64,000 nucleotides of DNA from the NCBI RefSeq assembly GCF_003286085.1, contig NW_020825518.1, positions 42,044 to 106,043 on the forward strand. The letters are read 5' to 3'. Below the pieces are notes generated by a model. The model saw only the letters and a list, made by a program, of their open reading frames with translations. It ran no database searches and was not told the origin of the DNA. Positions 7,948 to 16,770 of this stretch are shown here, piece by piece. The position numbers and the translations under genes were made by a program. The stretch's first letter is position 1. Each line of letters starts with the position of its first letter. Origin of the DNA: Drosophila persimilis (Eukaryota > Arthropoda > Insecta > Diptera > Drosophilidae).

Positions 7948-9639
7948 ATGCTACGACGAAAGGGAGTATTTCCCTATGATTATTTGGATAGTTTTGAAAA
8001 ATTTGATGAATCCCTGCTTCCTTCGCGAGATAATTTTTATAATTCACTGAATGATGAGGAATGTAGTGTTGAAGACTACAACTTTGTCCAGAAGGTTTGG
8101 AACGCATTTAATTGCAAATCTATTAGAGATTATTTAAAATTATATTTGGAAAGCGATGTTTTAATTCTTGCTGATGTATTTGAGAATTTTAGGAGTCTTT
8201 GTTCCCGAGTGTACAGGTTAGACCCCATTAATTATGTTACTGCTCCTTCAGTTTCATGGGATGCAATGTTAAAATACACAAGAGTAGAATTAGAACTTGT
8301 TAGTGATCCTGACATTTATAATTTTTTAAAAACTGCTGTTCGTGGAGGATTGACCCAATGCACTCAACGGATTGCAACAGCAAATAACAAATATTTAAAT
8401 AATAAATTTAAGCCTACCGAACCCATAAATTTCCTTTCATATATTGACGCCAACAACTTATATGGATGGGCTATGAGTCAACCCCTTCCATTTTCTAATT
8501 TTAAATTTCTAAGTAACGATGAAATTTCATCTTTCAACGTTCTTAGCATATCGGCATCTAGTGATGTTGGATATATTTTAGAAGTAGATTTGCGATATCC
8601 TGATGATATTCATAATAAGCATAATAGTTTACCTTTTTGCCCCGAAAATAAGATTCCACCAGGAGGAAAGCAGACAAAACTAATAGCTGACTTAAGTGAT
8701 AAAAAGAACTATATAATTCATTTGAAGCAGCTACAGTTATGTATAGAGCAAGGTATGATTTTAGAAAAAATATCTAGAGTTTTATCATTTAATCAGTCCT
8801 GTTGGCTGAAACCATATATTGACCTCAATACATCTCTTAGAAAATTAGCTAGCAATGACTTTGAGATAAACTTTTACAAATTAATGGTTAATGCCGTTTA
8901 CGGTAAAACAATGGAGAATGTAGAAAAACGTCGTGAGGTTGCATTAGTTAAGCATTATGAGTCAAGACAAAACTCAGCAGGGTTTAGACAACGCATAGCA
9001 AGACATAATTTCCACAGTGTTGAAATCTTTGGAGATAATTTGGCTGCCATTGAATCAACTAAGTCCCGAATTTTTTATGATAAGCCCATATACATTGGAG
9101 TTAGTGTACTAGAACTTTCAAAATGGTTAATGTATGACTATTTCTATAATTTTCATTCTGTAAAATGTCCATCATCAAAAATACTCTATATGGATACAGA
9201 TTCATTTATTATATCATCAGAAGAAGATTTTTATGATTTAATTAAATTCAATCCTAATCGCTTTGATACATCCAATTACCTAGCCTCAAACAGATTCGGT
9301 ATCAATCTCGCTAATAACAAAGAGCTTGGATTAATGAAAGACGAAAATGCAGGAAAAATAATGACGTCGTTTGCAGGCGTAAAAAAGTCAGTAGTTAAAC
9401 GATTAACTCATACTCATTATATTGAATGCATTAAACATAAAAAAACTTATTATGGACAACAGAGAGTTATTAGAAGTAGAGGTCATAAAATTTATACTGA
9501 AATTGTAAATAAGATAAGTCTAAATTATAATGATGACAAAAGATTTATATTACCTGATAATATTTCAACATTAGCTCATAATCACTATGAAATTAAAAAT
9601 ATTTTAGGTGCTAGTAATAATACACAAAATATGGTATAA
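7948..9639 (+). pseudogene. POLB: Protein-primed DNA polymerase B, catalytic part
   Basis: 563 codons from the first ATG after the TGA; the natural protein would continue from upstream. It contains ExoIII (YLESDVLILADVF, about 68-80) and polymerase motifs A (YIDANNLYG, Asp167), B (KLMVNAVYGK, 311-320) and C (YMDTDSF, Asp416 and Asp418), all intact. It follows the order of family B protein-primed polymerases of Polintons and adenoviruses. Because the proofreading and catalytic halves are separated by lesions, the copy is probably inactive, unless recoding or a source copy elsewhere supplies full-length enzyme. The 3' end faces the integrase gene convergently. Confidence 0.88.
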
Positions 9640-9753
9640 GTAAATTTAACATTATATTATTATTATTTTTAATTTGTGTATAATTAAAACTATATTTCAA
9701 TGTAAAAAATACACAAAAATAAATTAAATCTGATAAATATTTTGCGTGCTTAA
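9640..9753. terminator. Convergent 3' ends of polymerase and integrase genes
   Basis: About 110 bp of AT-rich DNA between two converging genes. It contains AATAAA on the plus strand at 9718-9723 (polymerase transcript) and A/T-rich sequence suited to 3' end formation of the opposing transcript. Confidence 0.4.
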
Positions 9754-10677
9754 TTATTTTAATATACTCTTTTTATCTATCCATGAATTGTGTGTTTCAT
9801 CGAAACCTAACCATTTAACAAAAACTTGTTCTTTTTTCCTTCTAAGTATTTTTTCCACTAAGAAAGCATTTTCATCTTTAACTTTTTGGAGTTCTTGATC
9901 ATAAAATGAGCCTTTGATCATTTCCCCCTTATAGTCCTCCAGCTCATATGTTACAGGATTAGTAGACTTTACTTTTAAAATTTTAAAAACTTCGGCTGTC
10001 CAGTTTGGATCATAGCCCTTTGTAAAAATACCTTTATATTTACTTATTCTAACAGGATCACCAATGGAAAACTTGTGTTTAGGAAATACCTTACAAATAT
10101 TATAAGCTGTTTTCAAAATAAACTCTTCATTTTGTTTGTTTACATCTATAGGCCTCATTTTTATAGTACGGTGATATGAATTATTATAATCTTTTAGTAA
10201 GTCATGCAAGATATAAATCCACGTATGATTACCCTGCATACTAAAGATTTTCCACATACGATTTTTTAATGTTCTATTAAAACGTTCACAAATAGATGCT
10301 TTAAGGTGTGTATATGTATGGTAATGGTTAATGTTATTCTTTTTCATTAACTCTCCGAAGGCTACATTAAAAAACTCCTTTCCTTGATCAGATTGAATAT
10401 TTTTAGGTTTATGTTTAGATATTTTTAATATTTTCTTCAATGCTGATAAAACATCTAAAGCTGTTTTAGACTTAACGGGAACTGCATATGCAAACTTCGA
10501 GAACGTGTCAATTACTGTCAGCAAGTACCTATATCCTTTGTTTTCCTTATAAAAGGGTATCATTTCAACTAAATCGATTTGCCACGTGTCATTAATTCCC
10601 TTTTGTACGAATTTACGACGAATAAAATTTCTTCTAGCAGGCTTATGTATTTCATTAACAACTTGTTGCTTACTCAT
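9754..10677 (-). CDS. INT: Polinton retroviral-type integrase with chromodomain
   Basis: 307 aa, intact. The catalytic core has WQID (Asp35), SDQGKEF (Asp97) and CERFNRTLK (Glu131), the DDE triad of retroviral and Polinton integrases. It is followed by a C-terminal DNA-binding region and a chromodomain at about residues 268-305 (VEKILRRKKEQVFVKWLGF, then NSWID). The enzyme inserts the linear element and creates 6-bp duplications, as seen at this element's ends; the chromodomain may direct it to modified histones. The protein lacks an obvious N-terminal HHCC finger, normal for short Polinton versions. It is transcribed against the polymerase and shares a divergent promoter region with 11491. 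Confidence 0.93.
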   Translation of the reverse strand: MSKQQVVNEIHKPARRNFIRRKFVQKGINDTWQIDLVEMIPFYKENKGYRYLLTVIDTFSKFAYAVPVKSKTALDVLSALKKILKISKHKPKNIQSDQGKEFFNVAFGELMKKNNINHYHTYTHLKASICERFNRTLKNRMWKIFSMQGNHTWIYILHDLLKDYNNSYHRTIKMRPIDVNKQNEEFILKTAYNICKVFPKHKFSIGDPVRISKYKGIFTKGYDPNWTAEVFKILKVKSTNPVTYELEDYKGEMIKGSFYDQELQKVKDENAFLVEKILRRKKEQVFVKWLGFDETHNSWIDKKSILK

Positions 10678-10692
10678 TTTTAATATAATTTT

Positions 10693-11382
10693 TTATTTTC
10701 TATTGTTATGTTGGGATGATTGCTTATTTAAAAGTGTTTGCTTATACTCAAGAACATCGCGTTTTATTTGATTACACATTTTTTTGGAAATTTCAAAGCA
10801 TAAACGGGTTAAATCTATTTGCACATTTCTATCATAAGTACCGTCTAAATCAGCTAGTTGAACATCAAATTTTTGTAAGGCTGCACACTTAGGAATAATA
10901 TTATTATAGTAGAGGTATATAATTTGTTGCTTAAGTATCGTATTCCAACATAAAAATGTGGTAAAAAAAATGCCTAATCTTAAAAACGATCTCCTGGACT
11001 CACTATCAAATTCAATTTTATTTCCAAACTGATTTATTATAAACACATACTGCTTATCTGATTTTCGAAATCTAAAATTACACTTAATTGTGGGTAATAA
11101 TGGATGGTCTATAATTGTATCAGGCATCAAAAAATCATACTGATCAAGTTTCAATTGGATATACTCTTTGTATGTAACCAATTGCATCCATTCATCTTTA
11201 TCTAAACCGACGAAATTGTTTTTGCTTTGCTGCATCCATATCATTGGAGTGAATTTTCTTGTAGTTGAAAAACCGCATTTAAGTTTTAAATTATGTACTA
11301 CATAATATTCGAGACCGAAAATGACTTCGTGATCCTGCTTCTTTCTAGTGGACCTAATTCTTTTTGATTGAAGCGTGTCCAT
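10693..11382 (-). CDS. Unknown 229-aa Polinton protein
   Basis: Complete frame 15 bp upstream of the integrase on the same strand, so the two may be co-transcribed. The protein starts with a basic segment (KRIRSTRKK), has a hydrophobic stretch around FFTTFLCWNTI and a Lys/Gln-rich tail (KQSSQHNNRK). I see no catalytic motif. Its position between integrase and the 171-aa gene suggests one of the uncharacterised Polinton core proteins. In copy B the same gene has two 1-bp deletions. A role in the terminal-protein or integration complex is possible but not supported directly. Confidence 0.7.
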   Translation of the reverse strand: MDTLQSKRIRSTRKKQDHEVIFGLEYYVVHNLKLKCGFSTTRKFTPMIWMQQSKNNFVGLDKDEWMQLVTYKEYIQLKLDQYDFLMPDTIIDHPLLPTIKCNFRFRKSDKQYVFIINQFGNKIEFDSESRRSFLRLGIFFTTFLCWNTILKQQIIYLYYNNIIPKCAALQKFDVQLADLDGTYDRNVQIDLTRLCFEISKKMCNQIKRDVLEYKQTLLNKQSSQHNNRK

Positions 11383-11490
11383 TTGGGTTGAATGCTTTTG
11401 TAAAACTAAGAACTCTTACTAAATTGGGCTGTATATAAAGGAGATAGGCATCAACAACTCATTCAGTTTCTTACAAAATCTCAAACCAAC
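11383..11490 (+). promoter_or_regulatory. Divergent promoter with TATA box and initiator
   Basis: The 108-bp gap between two divergent genes holds TATAAAG (11434-11440) and an arthropod initiator TCAGTTT (11463-11469); TATA to +1 is 31 bp, ideal spacing. It drives the 171-aa gene and probably the downstream virion gene block. A minus-strand promoter for the 229-aa and integrase genes must lie in the same gap but is less clear. Confidence 0.65.
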
Positions 11491-12006
11491 ATGAACACAA
11501 TCGACAGGAATTCAAGCGTTATAGTTGATTTTCAATATGTCTTTGGAAATAATAAACAACTTTTTATTAAGGAATTGGCGTTTATGCAAACCGGAACAGT
11601 AACACCAAACTTCTTTCATTTCAAACCACCATATCATCTGAATGAATTGGATAATGAAATGATTAAACAACAAAATATTAATCGTCAAACCATAAATGGA
11701 TTGGAATGGTCAGATGGTGAAATATCATATTTAAGTTTAGGTGAAATACTTTCACCACTAAATAGATTTAGCACCGTTATTGTACGAGGTGAAATTAAAA
11801 AAAAGTTTTTATCTAAGTATTTAACAAATAATATTATTGATATCGATATTGGAAAAAGTCTCACATTTTATCCAAATTTTTTTACAAACTGTAGAATCCA
11901 CAAAAAAATTCCTCTTAGATGTGCTCTAAATAATTTATTTAAGCTATTTGTTATCTTGGAAAATTCTAACTACGCTATCTACTGTAATGGTGACTCATAT
12001 GTTTAG
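11491..12006 (+). CDS. Unknown 171-aa Polinton protein
   Basis: Begins at the ATG 26 bp after the predicted start site. The N-terminal pattern VDFQYVFGNNKQLFIKELAF and the following HFKPPYHL and GLEWSDGEI resemble, from memory, widespread uncharacterised proteins in insect genomes that travel with Polintons. The acidic residues in DFQ and KEL might suggest an RNase H-like exonuclease fold; this is a guess. It is the first gene of the rightward block. Copy B has a 1-bp deletion that truncates it after 110 residues. Confidence 0.65.
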   Translation: MNTIDRNSSVIVDFQYVFGNNKQLFIKELAFMQTGTVTPNFFHFKPPYHLNELDNEMIKQQNINRQTINGLEWSDGEISYLSLGEILSPLNRFSTVIVRGEIKKKFLSKYLTNNIIDIDIGKSLTFYPNFFTNCRIHKKIPLRCALNNLFKLFVILENSNYAIYCNGDSYV

Positions 12007-12050
12007 ATTTTCAGTTTATATTCAGCACTTGTAGTAACTAGTTGTTTAAA

Positions 12051-12191
12051 ATGGATTCATTTAAGCGTTTGTTTGAAAAGGATCCTCACAAAAGCGGATA
12101 CACACAAGTTGTTTATTGTAATTATTGCGGCTCTGATACTCACTTAGAAAAAAACTGCCCCAAAAAGCGCGATCAGGAGACGCGTAATTAG
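12051..12191 (+). CDS. 46-aa zinc-knuckle protein
   Basis: A short complete frame, ATG at 12051 and TAG at 12189-12191, lying 44 bp after the 171-aa gene and 59 bp before the ATPase. It encodes a basic protein with a perfect CCHC zinc knuckle: Cys23, Cys26, His31, Cys36 (CNYCGSDTHLEKNC), then KKRDQETRN. Retroviral-type knuckles bind single-stranded nucleic acid. It is identical in copy B at 58748-58888. Such a microprotein could help genome packaging; this is inferred from motif and position beside the packaging ATPase. Confidence 0.6.
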   Translation: MDSFKRLFEKDPHKSGYTQVVYCNYCGSDTHLEKNCPKKRDQETRN

Positions 12192-12250
12192 AATATCTTA
12201 GATGTTAGAAAACATTTATAAAATATTAATAAATAAAACATAGCCCAAAA

Positions 12251-12937
12251 ATGTTTAAGCAATTTATACATCCTTTTACAATGCTTATTTGCGGTCCTTC
12301 AGGATCTGGTAAGACAACGTTTTTAGAAAATTTAATAAACAAAAGAAATGATTTGCTGAGCATTTCAATTAATCGAATAATTTGGTGTTATGGAGAGGAG
12401 CATGCTAAGCCAAATTTTAATACCATCGAATACTATAAAGGAGTTCCCGAAACAATTGAAAATGAAAATCATGATCCTATTCTTTTAATACTAGATGACT
12501 TAATGATGGGTGCATTTAATAAAAATGTCTGTGAGCTATTTACAAAAGGATCACACCACAGGAATTTATCCGTAATAGTGGTTACACAAAATATATTTCA
12601 TAAATCATCACATACTCGAGATATTTCACTAAACACAAAATACATCGTTGCGTTCAAAAATCCTAGGGATAAGCTACAATTTCAATGCTTAGCAAGACAA
12701 ATTTATCCTGAAAATTCTCAGGAGCTCTTCAGAATATATAAGGAGGTGACAGATGAACCACATGGTTATTTACTTATTGATCTTACTCAGGGAATAAATG
12801 ATCTCCTTAGATTTCGTACACATATTTTTAATTCTGAGTATACAGTTTGCTTTTCAGATGAAAATGGTTTACAAAAAGAATCTAAATCGACTGAAAGCGA
12901 ACAAACATTTATTGTATGTGCTCAAAAGGGCAAATAA
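12251..12937 (+). CDS. ATP: Genome-packaging ATPase (FtsK/HerA type)
   Basis: 228 aa with Walker A GPSGSGKT (residues 15-22), Walker B ILLILDD (Asp82, Asp83) and a following sensor-like VVTQNIF, the A32/FtsK-HerA pattern shared by Polintons and double-jelly-roll viruses. It should pump DNA into the capsid. Length and order (before the capsid genes) are normal for Polintons. Its 3' end overlaps the next gene by about 80 bp. Frame identical in copy B. Confidence 0.93.
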   Translation: MFKQFIHPFTMLICGPSGSGKTTFLENLINKRNDLLSISINRIIWCYGEEHAKPNFNTIEYYKGVPETIENENHDPILLILDDLMMGAFNKNVCELFTKGSHHRNLSVIVVTQNIFHKSSHTRDISLNTKYIVAFKNPRDKLQFQCLARQIYPENSQELFRIYKEVTDEPHGYLLIDLTQGINDLLRFRTHIFNSEYTVCFSDENGLQKESKSTESEQTFIVCAQKGK

Positions 12938-13211
12938 TAAACTTCGAAATGCAATTATAAGTAATTGTGACATTGAGTTAGTAAAAGCATTAGTGGAGAT
13001 AGTGTTGAATACTCTGCGAGGAAATCATAAGATATCAAAAAAGCAACTATATGCTCTAAAAAAGTATAAAAATGTATTACGTCTTATTTCATGTCCAAAA
13101 CGGTCAATAAATTCTAAGAGAAAAGTTCTCATCCAAAAAGGAGGATTTTTACCTGTTTTAATAAGTTCATTGCTTTCGGGGATTTTTGGAAAAATATTGA
13201 ACAATGCTTAA
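12858..13211 (+). CDS. Small basic protein with conserved hydrophobic tail
   Basis: The frame opens further upstream (first ATG 12798), but the reading before 12858 is a shadow of the ATPase; the ATG at 12858 gives about 117 aa. The protein is Lys-rich and helical with a C-terminal QKGGFLPVLISSLLSGIFGKIL, a Gly-Phe-Leu hydrophobic tail I recognise from small Polinton proteins of insects. Such tails suggest membrane or capsid interaction, perhaps like small adenoviral core proteins. It overlaps the next start codon by 8 bp. The start is uncertain. Confidence 0.65.
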   Translation: MKMVYKKNLNRLKANKHLLYVLKRANNKLRNAIISNCDIELVKALVEIVLNTLRGNHKISKKQLYALKKYKNVLRLISCPKRSINSKRKVLIQKGGFLPVLISSLLSGIFGKILNNA

Positions 13212-13890
13212 AAATAAGCATCAATTAACCAAAGTTATTTTAATGCATCCGAATGCATATCAAAAATTGGTAAATAATGCCCAGAAAAACGATTTAATAA
13301 ATATAACGTTTTTGCCTATTTTAAATGATAAAAAAACTAGCGACTTTAATAAATGGATTAAAATACGTCAAGAATTGTGTTACTATCAAAATAAAAAAAG
13401 AAATAAGACAATGGATATACGAACTACGCAGAACAAACGACTTTCATCACCTCAAAGCATTGGAATACAAACACAAGACGAGTCAGTTTGGTTAGATGTA
13501 AAACCTAACACTTCCATTCTTAACAATAAAAATAATGAGTCCTCAAAAAAGGAACTCTCTATCACAAATGAGTTCTCTGATTTACCTAACGACATCGATG
13601 ATGAAGATTTTCTGACCGAAAAATCTTTCAACTCAAAACCTAATAAGCGTAAAGTTGAGGATACCTCATTTTTAGACACTCAAGCATCAAAAAAATCAGC
13701 ATTGACTAAAGTGAAGCTTACTGATAAACAGCGAAAGCTAAGAGTAAAACTTAAGAGGTATAAAAGTGAATCAAATCCATTTCAAGACTTGAAATACGTA
13801 AGTGGACGAGAAAAGTTGATGAGGGCTGTTAGAAACAGTAAGGCCGTGCAAATTGGAAAGAACAAAATTAATTGGTTATCCTATAATTAA
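13204..13890 (+). CDS. Unknown 228-aa basic Polinton protein
   Basis: The ATG lies within the end of the preceding gene (8-bp overlap), which indicates tight coupling. The protein has an N-terminal fold of about 70 residues, a Ser/Asn/Asp-rich linker with an acidic patch (DLPNDIDDEDFL), and a strongly basic C-terminus (KLTDKQRKLRVKLKRYK). No known domain is visible. Its place between the hydrophobic-tail protein and the penton protein suggests a virion or core protein. Identical in copy B. Confidence 0.65.
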   Translation: MLKNKHQLTKVILMHPNAYQKLVNNAQKNDLINITFLPILNDKKTSDFNKWIKIRQELCYYQNKKRNKTMDIRTTQNKRLSSPQSIGIQTQDESVWLDVKPNTSILNNKNNESSKKELSITNEFSDLPNDIDDEDFLTEKSFNSKPNKRKVEDTSFLDTQASKKSALTKVKLTDKQRKLRVKLKRYKSESNPFQDLKYVSGREKLMRAVRNSKAVQIGKNKINWLSYN

Positions 13891-13917
13891 TAAACTGCAA
13901 AGAACGTAGAACTAAAA

Positions 13918-14469
13918 ATGGTAAATGTAACAGAGTTTTTCGTGACATTACTTAGTAATGATTCGTTAAATGTATATCATGATAACGTTAAGTGTGCATT
14001 TACAAACATTGTAAATATTCCTGAAAACATGAACGATGACTGGGAAGTAGGAATTACAGACTTATATCTAAATAAATGTATAAAAAGCAGGCCTGAGAAT
14101 ACCTCAATCGCATCTGAAGAAACAACAGAATTCGTTATTAGCTTAGTAAATGGAGAAACATTTCGATATGAAAATGAGTCAATAGAGTCTGAACAGTTTC
14201 AAAATGGTTTGATTTTTGTTTACACTGACATTATCAAACCAAGATGTGTTGGAAATAAAAGACCTCGATGTCTTCGAGTATTACATTATAATGGAAAAGA
14301 GCAACTTATACAATTCAACAATATTGAATATTATCCCATTGAAATATGGTCTCCAAAAGAAATTTCGATCTTAATTACCGATTCCAAAGGGTATAAAGTA
14401 CCATTTGAATCTTCAGCAATTCCAATTTTTGTTACCCTTCACTTTAAAAAACGAAAAGAAATGCTATAA
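13918..14469 (+). CDS. Minor capsid (penton-like) protein
   Basis: 183 aa. The sequence follows the Polinton minor capsid pattern: N-terminal FFVTLLSNDSLNVY, then WEVGITDLYL, then VYTDIIKPRCVG, LRVLHYNG, and near the end SILITDSKGYKVPF and FVTLHFKK. This corresponds to a single jelly-roll that forms pentameric vertices in Polinton/virophage/adenovirus-type capsids. It lies 28 bp after the preceding gene and upstream of the major capsid gene. Identification is from remembered family patterns; a structure search would settle it. Confidence 0.82.
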   Translation: MVNVTEFFVTLLSNDSLNVYHDNVKCAFTNIVNIPENMNDDWEVGITDLYLNKCIKSRPENTSIASEETTEFVISLVNGETFRYENESIESEQFQNGLIFVYTDIIKPRCVGNKRPRCLRVLHYNGKEQLIQFNNIEYYPIEIWSPKEISILITDSKGYKVPFESSAIPIFVTLHFKKRKEML

Positions 14470-14515
14470 ATAATACTGTAAAGATGGAAATTTATTCAGA
14501 GTAGAAATAACCATC

Positions 14516-14977
14516 ATGACGAAATCTTATCAACAATATTATTTAAATCAGTGTGGAGGAGGGTTGAATCATATAGGAAGTCTTTATGTTTCACCCAGAG
14601 TTATCCAACAAGGTAGAGGAATTGGGAACTTTTTTAGTGGTCTTTTTAATTACATAAAACCACTATTCCTTTCGGGGATAAACGCTATTAAAAACCAAGC
14701 TACTGAGACTGGAAAGGCAGTAATAAATGAGTTTGGTCGAAAACCTTTAAGAACTATTATCCAAGAACAAAGTAAAATTGCTTTGCAAAACCTGTCAAAT
14801 AAAGCCATTAATAAGTTAACCCGATTCCAGAATGGGGCAGGTAAAAAGAATAAAAAGAGAAGGTCTAGGAAAAAACTATCTCATTTATCATCTAAAGAAG
14901 GAAGCAAACATACGCAGTCGAGAACCAAAAAAAAAAAAATCAACAAAGAAATTAACTATAAGAGACATTTTTTCTAA
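14516..14977 (+). CDS. pVI-like membrane-active or linker protein
   Basis: The N-terminus has YYLNQCGGG and QGRGIGNFFSGLF, a Gly-rich amphipathic segment common to Polinton proteins compared with adenovirus pVI (capsid-linked, membrane-active, processed by the maturation protease). A helical part and a Lys/Arg-rich tail follow. In this copy a run of 13 A near 14927-14939 (12 in copy B) shifts the frame so the last residues differ (KKKKINKEINYKRHFF). In copy B the frame ends KKLTIRDIFSKSK and its stop overlaps the next ATG, which looks like the native form. Either copy A is mutated or the homopolymer length is a sequencing error. Confidence 0.75.
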   Translation: MTKSYQQYYLNQCGGGLNHIGSLYVSPRVIQQGRGIGNFFSGLFNYIKPLFLSGINAIKNQATETGKAVINEFGRKPLRTIIQEQSKIALQNLSNKAINKLTRFQNGAGKKNKKRRSRKKLSHLSSKEGSKHTQSRTKKKKINKEINYKRHFF

Positions 14978-14983
14978 ATCAAA

Positions 14984-16276
14984 ATGACCACCCATATTGA
15001 ATGTATGAAAAGCGAATTGGATCTCTTTGAGCCACATCCTACACAAAGCTCTATTCTGAGAACAGAAGAAGTTTCATATAACCCCATAGCTTCGTTGGAC
15101 AGTGCTTCTTCAATTGAATTCGTTTGCTTAGGAAATGGGGAAACATATCGAGACCTATCAAGTGTTTACTTAAGACTTGTTGTGCAACTAAGAAAAAGTG
15201 ATAATACCAACATTGAAGGAAACGATGTTGGAGTAGTGAATAATATTTTGCATTCAATGTTTAGAAGTTCGTCCGTATATTTAAATAATATTTTGGTTTC
15301 TCAGAGTGATAATAACTATCATTATAGATCGTATTTGCAAACGATTTTAAACTATGGCAGTGATGCCAGTGAAAGTCACTTAGCCACTCAAGGCTATTAT
15401 CCTAATTATGGTAAATTATTATCTGGTAGATACGTTAACACCGATGGATCCATTATGCTCAAAAATATTTTTCAAAACAGTAATAAGGTTGAACTATTCG
15501 GAAAAGTTCATGGAGATATATTTAATCAACCAAAACTGCTTATAAATAATGTAGATTTGAGGATTACTTTTAACATTGAAAAAACAGCATTTTATTTAAT
15601 GGAATCTGAAACTGAATCAAATCTTAAAATATTGGAGGCCCAACTATTCATGAACCACATAACTATTAATCCGAGCATTTTATTGGCTCATCATCATGTT
15701 TTACAAACTAAAAATGCCATTTATCCATACAGCAAAGTTCAAGTAAAATCATTTACAATATATCCTGGAAATAATACATTATCAATTGACAATGCAGTTA
15801 TTGGACAGCTTCCCAATTTTTTGGTTTTTTGCATGGTAAAAAACAAATCATATTCTGGAAATCGGGCATTAAACCCCTTCCATTTTGAACATTTTAAAAT
15901 TCAACGCTTTAATCTATTGGTTAATGGAGTACAAGTACCATCGCAGGCACTTGAGTTTGATTTCTCGAACTCTGAAAATGCTCAAAGCTCTAGAGGATAT
16001 AATATGCTATTCAGATCAAGTGGAATAAAACATTATGATCGAGGCTTACAAATTACAAAGGAAATGTTTGATAAAAATAGTTTTATATTAGCATTTGACC
16101 TAACAGCAGACCATCACAATTCAACTGTATGCTCAAATTTAATATCACAAGGAGCCATCCGAATTGAAGGACGATTTTCGGAGCCTCTTACAGAAGCAGT
16201 TACTTGTCTGGTATACTGTGAATATGACTCAATGATTGATATTGATAAACATAGAAATATTCGTGTACTATTGTAA
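14984..16276 (+). CDS. Major capsid protein (double jelly-roll)
   Basis: 430 aa. The start, SELDLFEPHPTQSSILRTEE and then IEFVCLGNGETYRDLSSVYL, and further patterns such as SSVYLNNILVSQSDNNYHYR and QGYYPNY match Polinton major capsid proteins. The two jelly-roll domains should cover residues about 30-210 and 215-420; the domain split is estimated. Trimers of this protein build the icosahedral shell. The gene is intact and identical in copy B. It is followed only 2 bp later by the maturation protease, consistent with one transcription unit. Confidence 0.88.
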   Translation: MTTHIECMKSELDLFEPHPTQSSILRTEEVSYNPIASLDSASSIEFVCLGNGETYRDLSSVYLRLVVQLRKSDNTNIEGNDVGVVNNILHSMFRSSSVYLNNILVSQSDNNYHYRSYLQTILNYGSDASESHLATQGYYPNYGKLLSGRYVNTDGSIMLKNIFQNSNKVELFGKVHGDIFNQPKLLINNVDLRITFNIEKTAFYLMESETESNLKILEAQLFMNHITINPSILLAHHHVLQTKNAIYPYSKVQVKSFTIYPGNNTLSIDNAVIGQLPNFLVFCMVKNKSYSGNRALNPFHFEHFKIQRFNLLVNGVQVPSQALEFDFSNSENAQSSRGYNMLFRSSGIKHYDRGLQITKEMFDKNSFILAFDLTADHHNSTVCSNLISQGAIRIEGRFSEPLTEAVTCLVYCEYDSMIDIDKHRNIRVLL

Positions 16277-16278
16277 AA

Positions 16279-16737
16279 ATGAATACATTACAAATCGATA
16301 AGTTGCTTTCCAAGCATTCAAAAACAAAAAGAATTTTTAAAGGAGTTTATCCCTCTGATCAGCTGCCTCAAGTAATTTCGAAATATCCTGCTTTAATAAT
16401 AGCAAACACAGATTCTTCAAGCTATTCAGGAACTCATTGGGTTGCTTTTTACTTTGAAAACAAATATTCAGCCGAATTTTTTGATTCATATGGTCAATAT
16501 CCTCAAAATAAAGAATTTTTAAAAATATTAAGGAAAAATTCCATAAAGTTTACATTTAATAAACAACCACTGCAAGGTTATTTTTCAAATACATGCGGTC
16601 ATTACTGTATCCTATATGGAATATTTAAAAGCAGCAAAAAAACATTAAATTGTTTTTTAAAACAATTTAAGAGAAATGATTTTAACTATAATGATAAGTT
16701 AATAATAAAAATGTTTAAGAAAATTCGTTTAAAATAA
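16279..16737 (+). CDS. PRO: Adenain/Ulp1-like maturation protease
   Basis: 152 aa with the C48/C5 catalytic set: His53 in GTHWVAF, Asp69 in FFDSYG, Gln99 in PLQGYF, and nucleophile Cys106 in NTCGHYC. Polinton proteases are related to adenovirus endopeptidase and process capsid precursors. The ATG follows the major capsid stop by 2 bp. Length is typical. Intact in both copies. It ends the rightward virion block. Confidence 0.9.
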   Translation: MNTLQIDKLLSKHSKTKRIFKGVYPSDQLPQVISKYPALIIANTDSSSYSGTHWVAFYFENKYSAEFFDSYGQYPQNKEFLKILRKNSIKFTFNKQPLQGYFSNTCGHYCILYGIFKSSKKTLNCFLKQFKRNDFNYNDKLIIKMFKKIRLK

Positions 16738-16770
16738 AACACAATATTATTTCAGAGACATTTAAGATGT

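Noticed and set aside
12798-12857. Upstream start (12798) of the hydrophobic-tail protein
   Set aside because: Those 20 codons overlap the ATPase reading frame and encode an unrelated hydrophobic string; the ATG at 12858 leaves the basic conserved part.
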